Assembly: GCA_001430745.1 (NCBI GenBank)
Contig: KQ482063.1
Location: 714,360 to 727,653 of the forward strand
Reading direction: 5' to 3'
DNA: 13,294 bases
Source of the DNA: Auxenochlorella pyrenoidosa
Lineage: Eukaryota > Chlorophyta > Trebouxiophyceae > Chlorellales > Chlorellaceae
Part shown: piece after piece, positions 8,372-13,294 of the stretch
Layout: each line of letters starts with the position of its first letter
Position numbering within the stretch: position 1 is the first letter of the stretch
Program-made: the position numbers and the translations under genes
Notes under the pieces: generated by a model
What the model saw: only the letters and a program-made list of their open reading frames with translations
Database searches by the model: none
Told to the model about the DNA's origin: nothing

Positions 8372-11300
8372 ATGCGGCAACCCCTCTGCTCGCTCCTTTG
8401 GGTGCTCCTTGGCGCCAGCATAGTCGCAGGTGGTTAGGAAGCACAGTCCATGAACGCCGAGCATGCCACCACATGCGGCAGTCGCCGGTGCAGCCCGGTA
8501 CAGCCGATGGCGGCGCCGCCGCCCACGCCCCAGCACATGCGGCACCTCCCAGAAGCAGGCACAGGCTGCCATGCAAGCCCCTGACCCCTCCGTGTCTTTC
8601 CCACCCACCCCTGCTTCCGTGCCCGGCAGGCCAGGCCAGCCAGGACCCTCTGGTGCTGGCTGCCGTCGAGTACGAGGATGTTGCTACTTGCCCAGTCTCG
8701 CTGTTCCGCCAGACCAACGGCAGCACCAGGTTTGCAGCCGGGCAGTACCAGGTGCGCCACGCGGGGCAGGGGACGTTCTGTGGGGGGCGGCGGCAGCGCA
8801 GTGCGTGGCTGCGGGCCCGGACAGCATGCACACCTTGCAGGGCGCTGCAGGCATGCGCCCCGGCCTCAGCTGCAGGCATGCGCCCCCCCCTCCCCCCTTT
8901 GGGCAGGTGCGTTACGTCGGCGGCTGCTGGCGACTGGGCGACCAGTGGACGGTGGGAGAGCCCCGCCCGTCAGAACCCTACGCCAGCTGGCTCCTCACGG
9001 ATGCAAACGGCACGGCACTGGTGCCAGGTGGGCGCAGCACAGCTGTGCACACAAGCGGTGGTGGCGTGGGGAGTGCAGGAAGCCCGCTGGCTGTCGTCCT
9101 GCCTGCGCCTGCCTTGCTGCTGTGTCCCGACTACTGACCCAACTACTTGCGCACCAGGTCAGCCCAGCGTTCAAGGTGCCGCTTTAGTGCACCTCAGCGC
9201 CCACCAGCTGCCGCCTGTCCCCGCCCTGCAGCCAGCCTGGGCTTCAGCTCGGCCATGACCTCGGTGAACGAGACGGACTGTGCAGCCAGAGCAGAGGAGG
9301 ATCTTAATGGCGTTCTGGCTTTCAACCACACAGGTGGGTGTTTGGATGCGGGCGGTAGGCAGTGGCAGCAGGCTAAGTGAGCTGGCAGCCGGGCCACGCC
9401 AGGCGTACAGAAGCTTGGGCGGTGTGCGCAGAGCAGCAGTTGAGCGGCATCAGGGCCTGCGGCAGCAACAAGCTGTTGTCCGTGTGGCCATGACAGCCCA
9501 TGGCAGCTTAGCCCACCCTGCAGGTGGGGAGATTGGCATCCTACTAACTGCCTGCCAGACTGACACGGCAGTCAACAGGTCGAATGGCACCCCCAACCCG
9601 ACGTGGCAGCTGGAGGCGGTGCAGCCTGGGGCGATGGGCGTTGCGTCGGCAGGTGCGTTTGGGCGAAGGCAGGGTGCCAGAAGCCACAGGAAGGCGTGTC
9701 CTTGCACGCGACTACGTGCCCAAGCCCTGCATGCACTGAACCATACCCGCAATCCCGTGTGTTGCTTGCCTGCCCTCTCCCTACCCCAACCCCCACCCCC
9801 CAAAACCCTGCCCCGCAGCGCTGCCTGCGCTGGTGCTGCCCAGCCTGCAGCAGTGCACCTCCCTGGCAGTGGGGTCAGACCTCTGGGGCAACGACCTGCT
9901 CGACTGCCCAGACAGCCCCCTGGCCGCCGGCGTGACCTGCAACACCGTGTGCGGCTTCTTCAACGTCACCGATGCCGCCGCGTGCGAGCAGATGTGCGTG
10001 CAGCACCCCAGCTGCGGTGCCTTCACGTTCAAGGCGCGCGGGGAGTGCTGGCTCAAGCCTGCCTCGGGGTTCATCAGGATGCCTTGTGAGGATTGCTACA
10101 CATGCGTGCTGCCCTCCGCGGCGGCGCAGCTGCCGCCGGCACAGCCAGACGTGGTGGGCGCCACCCAGGGTGAGCAGCTGGAACGCGGGCCCGTGCAGCT
10201 TGGCAGCTGGCATGCATCTGGCCTTGTCCGCCATCCCCAAAAGCCTGCGCAAGCATTGCAGCTGACTGTGCGGTGGCGTGCAGGCTGTGCTGCCTCACGC
10301 GCATGCATGATGCACCTGTGTGCACACAGCCCCGCAGATTCCCACAACGGCCTGCTGCAATGTCGTCGCCTAATTCCCAAACCTTCAGGCACAGAGCCAC
10401 AGCGTGGAGCACACTCGTGCACTGTCGCCCCCCGCCCCCTGGTCCTGGCCGCTGCAGGCATGGCGCCCACGTGCGGCACGGTGCAGAGCGGCACAGACCT
10501 CCTCGGCGGCGACCTGCAGACCTGCCCGGAGAACGACGCCTGCTTCAAGAAGTGCCAGTACACAAACGTCACCAACATGGCGGCCTGCTGCGACCTGTGC
10601 GCGAACAAGGAGGGGTGCAGTGCCTACACGTTCCTGACAGACGGGCCCAACGGCCCGGACAGCGTCGGCATGTGCTTCCTCAAGGGGTGAGGCCCTCCCC
10701 TCCTGCGCCTCCCACACACCTGGCGATCTCGGCCAGTGCCTGCTGCCCACTGCGTTACGCTGGCCTGTTGTCCGGGCTGGCCAAGTGTGGCGACGAATCG
10801 GACAGAGCTTTGCCCTCGTGCGCCGGGGGTGTGCCCATGCCGGGAGCGGGGCTGGCAGCAGCACCCTGGCCTGTGCCCCCTCCCCACCTGGGCCCTCTGC
10901 TACGCCCTGCAGCACCGGAGGCTTCAGACCCAACAGCAACCCGCAAGCTTACTCAGCCTTGATGGACGCGGGCGCGGCGCAGCCACCCACACCGCCGCCC
11001 TCATCAGCTGATGCCTCGTCTGCCCCCATCGGTGCCATCGTGGGCGGCGTCTGCGGCGGCCTGGGTAAGGCACTGCGCAGTGATGGCACTTGCACATGCG
11101 ACAAGCCCAGCTTGCACTGCCGCGTGGGAGTGTTCCCAACCGCAGCCAACAGCACTTGAATCAGCATGCGGCAGGCCCAGCGCGCGCAGCAGCACACCTC
11201 GTCGAGCAGCACAGCAGGCTGCCGAAAGCCAAGCATGAAATGCCCTCTCCCTGCCCCGCCCTGCAGCCGTGCTGGCCGTGCTGGCATTCATGGCGTTCCG

Positions 11301-13198
11301 CCCAGGCAAGGGCTGGCTGCGCCGGGGGCCACGTGGCAGCGGCGCCCCCGCTGCTGCGCACGCCCCGCCGGCAGGCAAGGGCTGGCAGGGAGCCGTCAAG
11401 GCTGCCGGCAGCTGGGGATCAGGGGACCCAGAGCTGGGGTCTGGCGGCATCAAGAGCGGCACAGAGCACCTGGTGGACACCCACATTGCTGCCAGCCGGC
11501 TGAGCCACTGGTCTGTGAGGTGAGGGGGCCGCCGCGGCTCCCTGGCAGGAGTGGGGAGGCGGCAAACACACTGCCGCGGAATGCACCCACAGACCCCCTC
11601 TGTGGGCCTGTATACTCAAGGTTTGAGTATAAGTGCTATAAACTTACACACTCTAATATACTCTATGACATATTCTACCGCCCGCGCCACCACCGTGCCC
11701 CAATGCACTAAGCAGCACCCCCGATGCCCTGGAGGGCGACGCCATCCTGGGCTACATCAACAGCCAGCTGGCCTCTCGGGCCTCCAATACCTCCTCCACC
11801 TCCCACGGCAGCGGCGGCGCCCGCAGCGGCGGCGCGGTGCCCCCTGGTGTGGCGCAGTGGGAGGTGCAGTGGGGCGACCTGCGGGTGGAGCGCCTGCTGG
11901 GCAGGGGCGCCTACGGCAGGGTGAGCGCTGGCGCTGTCGGGGGCAGCCCGCGGGGGAGGGCGGTGCGTGGGTCTTTTGTCTGCAGGTGGGGGCATGCAGG
12001 CGGGTGCGCAGCTGGCGTGTGTGTGTGTGGCGCTGGGGCAGCAGCGTCCCACGGCCTACGCCTAAGCCCTGTACCTGGCCTGCCCGCGCCCGCAGGTGTA
12101 CCTGGCCTACTGGCGCAAGCAGCCGGTTGCCACCAAGGTTCTCATCAGCCGAGGTGGGCGTCCGGGGCGCAACTGCTTCTGCTGGCGTGGGGTCTGCACC
12201 CGCCTGCCTGTCCCTGCCCCCACGAGCAGTTGCAACCGCGTGTCAAACACCGTATAACTGGTGTTGCTAGACCGCCTGCCTGCGCCCCTTTGCGCAGATG
12301 ACTTGTCGATGAGTGCCCTTGAGCTGCCAGAGGACACCATGCGCGAGCTGCAGCAGGCAAGCACCCGCGCTCAGGAAGCTGCCTGCACAGCATTCAGGGC
12401 AGCACAACAATGAGCCCTGAAATCCCCCGTCCTGCCTGCCAGACCACGTACAGCCTGCCTGCTCGCATGCACCCCTGTGACCTCTGAGGTCCCTTCTCTG
12501 TCCCTCTGCTCAACTGCAGGAGGCGGCCACCATGGCGGGCATGCGGCACCCACACATAGTTCAGTTTCTGGGGCTGTGCACGTACCCACCCTGCTTGGTT
12601 ACCGGTGAGCACACAGCCTTCGTGCCACTATGGCCCCGAAGCAGCAGCGCCCCCTCCCCCACCCCCCACCCCCCCACCCCGCCGCCTCGCCCACCCACCC
12701 ACCACTCTACCGCCTCCCGTGACCTGCCTGCTCGCGCTACCCCCGATGCAGAGCTGTGCTCCCGCGGCTCGCTGTATGATGTGCTGCGCACCGCGGCACG
12801 GCAGCCCGAGCTGGCAGCAGCGCTGACGTGGCGGCTGCGCCTGCGCATGGCGTCCGAGGCTGCCCGCGGCATCCTCTACCTCCACTCCCTCTCCCCGCCC
12901 ATCCTGCACCGCGACATCAAGTCGCCAAACCTGGTGCGCAGCCTGGGCCCTGTCCTGCCTGGATGACGGGCCCACCTGCGAGCGCTGCCCTCTGCAGATG
13001 CTCCACAGCAGGGCGCCACCCTGCCTTGCCCTGCCAGGGGCGCCTGGTTGATGGTGCCAAGTTAGGAAGAGAAGGGGAGCACAGCGTGGGGCTGCTGCCT
13101 GCGCGCCTGGCCTTGCTGGCCGCCACTGCTCCTCTCACTGCCCACACCCCTCTGCTGCTGCCCTGCTGCAGCTGGTGGACGAGGAGTGGCACATCAAG
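8372..13198 (+). CDS. PAN/Apple-domain receptor-like protein kinase (TKL type), 15 exons visible, 3' end cut by window edge
   Basis: Exons are 8372-8429, 8630-8751, 8907-9027, 9232-9333, 9524-9652, 9819-10169, 10458-10686, 10913-11064, 11267-11519, 11716-11920, 12096-12153, 12298-12356, 12520-12604, 12752-12933 and 13172-13198. All join in phase to 711 codons; intron 12 is GC-AG and the rest GT-AG. The ATG in GCC-ATG context gives a signal peptide (1-19). Residues 20-177 are an unrecognised ectodomain with N-glycosylation sequons at 49, 94, 113, 132, 152 and 155. Two PAN/Apple-like domains follow (about 196-273 and 300-370), with clustered cysteines and the pattern GxDLxGxDLxxC...NVTxxxxCxxxC...C(G/S)A(F/Y)TF...CxLK. 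A Pro/Ser stalk leads to a Gly-rich transmembrane helix (410-432), then a basic juxtamembrane segment. The kinase has the glycine loop GRGAYGRV (568-575), VATK with Lys588, alpha-C region Glu in ELQQEA, HPHIVQFLG and the catalytic loop HRDIKSPN (694-701, Asp696). The DFG motif lies beyond the window. It probably senses an extracellular ligand and phosphorylates cytosolic targets; the ligand is unknown. Confidence 0.85.
8844..8886 (+). repeat. Tandem-like 18-base direct repeat in intron 2 of the receptor kinase gene
   Basis: The segment GCTGCAGGCATGCGCCCC occurs at 8844-8861 and again at 8869-8886, with a seven-base spacer. Both copies lie within intron 8752-8906, just upstream of the acceptor, and each carries a CTGCAG like the usual acceptor. 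A local duplication is the simplest explanation. Confidence 0.7.
9819..10169 (+). other. Exon 6 of the receptor kinase gene: first PAN/Apple-like domain
   Basis: This single 351-base exon encodes residues 178-294 and holds the whole first PAN/Apple-like domain. Its cysteines are at residues 190, 207, 218, 222, 233, 237, 243, 254, 267, 270 and 273. It is bounded by phase-1 introns on both sides, so it can be gained or lost without breaking the frame. The motif GNDLLDC...FFNVTDAAACEQMC...SCGAFTF...GECWLK fits the Apple fold, in which a helix is tied by disulfides to a small sheet. These domains usually bind proteins or carbohydrates. Confidence 0.75.
10458..10686 (+). other. Exon 7 of the receptor kinase gene: second PAN/Apple-like domain
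   Basis: This exon encodes residues 295-371 and repeats the pattern of exon 6: GTDLLGGDLQTC, then TNVTNMAACCDLCANKEGCSAYTF and MCFLKG. Sequence similarity between the two exons suggests an ancient domain duplication. It enters in phase 1 and leaves in phase 2, so unlike exon 6 it is not symmetric. Apart from a Pro/Ser stalk, it is the last extracellular domain before the membrane helix. Confidence 0.75.
11586..11631. repeat. Two adjacent perfect hairpins in intron 9 of the receptor kinase gene
   Basis: The first hairpin has arms CCCACAGA (11586-11593) and TCTGTGGG (11599-11606) around a CCCCC loop. Four bases later the second has arms TATACTCAA (11611-11619) and TTGAGTATA (11623-11631) around GGT. 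The second begins an A+T-rich island reaching about 11690, in sharp contrast to the rest of the intron. TATACTC recurs directly at 11657-11663. Confidence 0.85.
12357..12519 (+). other. Non-canonical GC-AG intron 12 of the receptor kinase gene
   Basis: The exon ends CAG-CAG and the intron begins GCAAGC; the acceptor is CTGCAG before GAGGCGGCC. Joining there, in phase 0, gives MRELQQ-EAATMAGMRHPHIVQFLG, which is the expected kinase alpha-C to beta-4 region. No GT donor near this point keeps that reading. CAG followed by GCAAG is the usual consensus of the minor GC-AG class. Confidence 0.75.
12649..12704. repeat. C-rich tract in intron 13 of the receptor kinase gene
   Basis: This stretch is a nearly uninterrupted series of C runs of three to seven separated by A, T or G. 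The opposite strand therefore has many G runs that could fold as a quadruplex. It lies in the pyrimidine-rich part of intron 12605-12751 and is probably simple-sequence expansion. Confidence 0.7.
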
Positions 13199-13294
13199 GT
13201 GGGGGGGGTGGGGCAGCGGCAGGATGGCAGCCTGAAGCAGAAGACACGCGCACGCATGGGTGCAAGTCTCGAAACAAGATGGCAGTGGCCCATA

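Noticed and set aside
8248..9258. 336-residue plus-strand open frame
   Set aside because: It contains exon 2 of the receptor kinase but otherwise reads through intron and leader sequence, and has no ATG with a signal peptide; the ATG at 8372 in another frame fits better.
1..13294. CRISPR array, tRNA, rRNA, insertion sequence or prophage
   Set aside because: No regularly spaced repeats, no tRNA-like A/B boxes, no rRNA-like stretch and no transposase or integrase motifs were seen; the genes are spliced eukaryotic genes.

Overview
The window looks like nuclear DNA of a green alga, most likely a trebouxiophyte of the Chlorella type. The evidence is strong G+C richness, genes split into many short exons, introns of roughly 125-295 bases with GT donors and mostly CTGCAG acceptors, plant-like protein families, and long chance reading frames on both strands of every exon. 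The organism call is inference; the spliced structure is read directly from the sequence. All exon joins below were built by hand from splice consensus plus reading phase, with no transcript evidence.

Three genes lie on the minus strand. From right to left they are: a two-exon gene for an unrecognised 105-residue single-pass membrane protein (6755-6313); a five-exon gene for a 288-residue tetraspanin-like four-pass membrane protein (6184-4358); and a nine-exon gene for a TauE/SafE-family transporter with a signal peptide and an unusually long loop (3952 to the left edge, where it is cut). The gaps between them are short (128 and 405 bases).

Head-to-head with these, and separated by a 1.6 kb, less G+C-rich stretch (6756-8371), is a plus-strand gene that runs off the right edge (8372-13198+). 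Fifteen exons join in phase to give 711 residues: signal peptide, glycosylation-rich N-terminal ectodomain, two cysteine-rich PAN/Apple-like domains, one transmembrane helix and the N-terminal two thirds of a TKL-type protein kinase. This is a receptor-like kinase architecture in an alga and is the most interesting object in the window. The land-plant PAN-containing receptor kinases (S-domain/G-type lectin class) have a comparable general plan but a different kinase group and a lectin domain, so this may be an independent assembly.

Non-coding structure of note: a paired set of perfect hairpins in an A+T-rich island inside intron 9 of the kinase gene; an interleaved (a-b-a'-b') inverted repeat in intron 1 of the tetraspanin-like gene; a GC-AG intron and a stop-free, multiple-of-three intron in the kinase gene. 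All four genes encode membrane or secreted-pathway proteins, but nothing in the sequence shows that they act together. No rRNA, tRNA, CRISPR array or recognisable transposon was seen.
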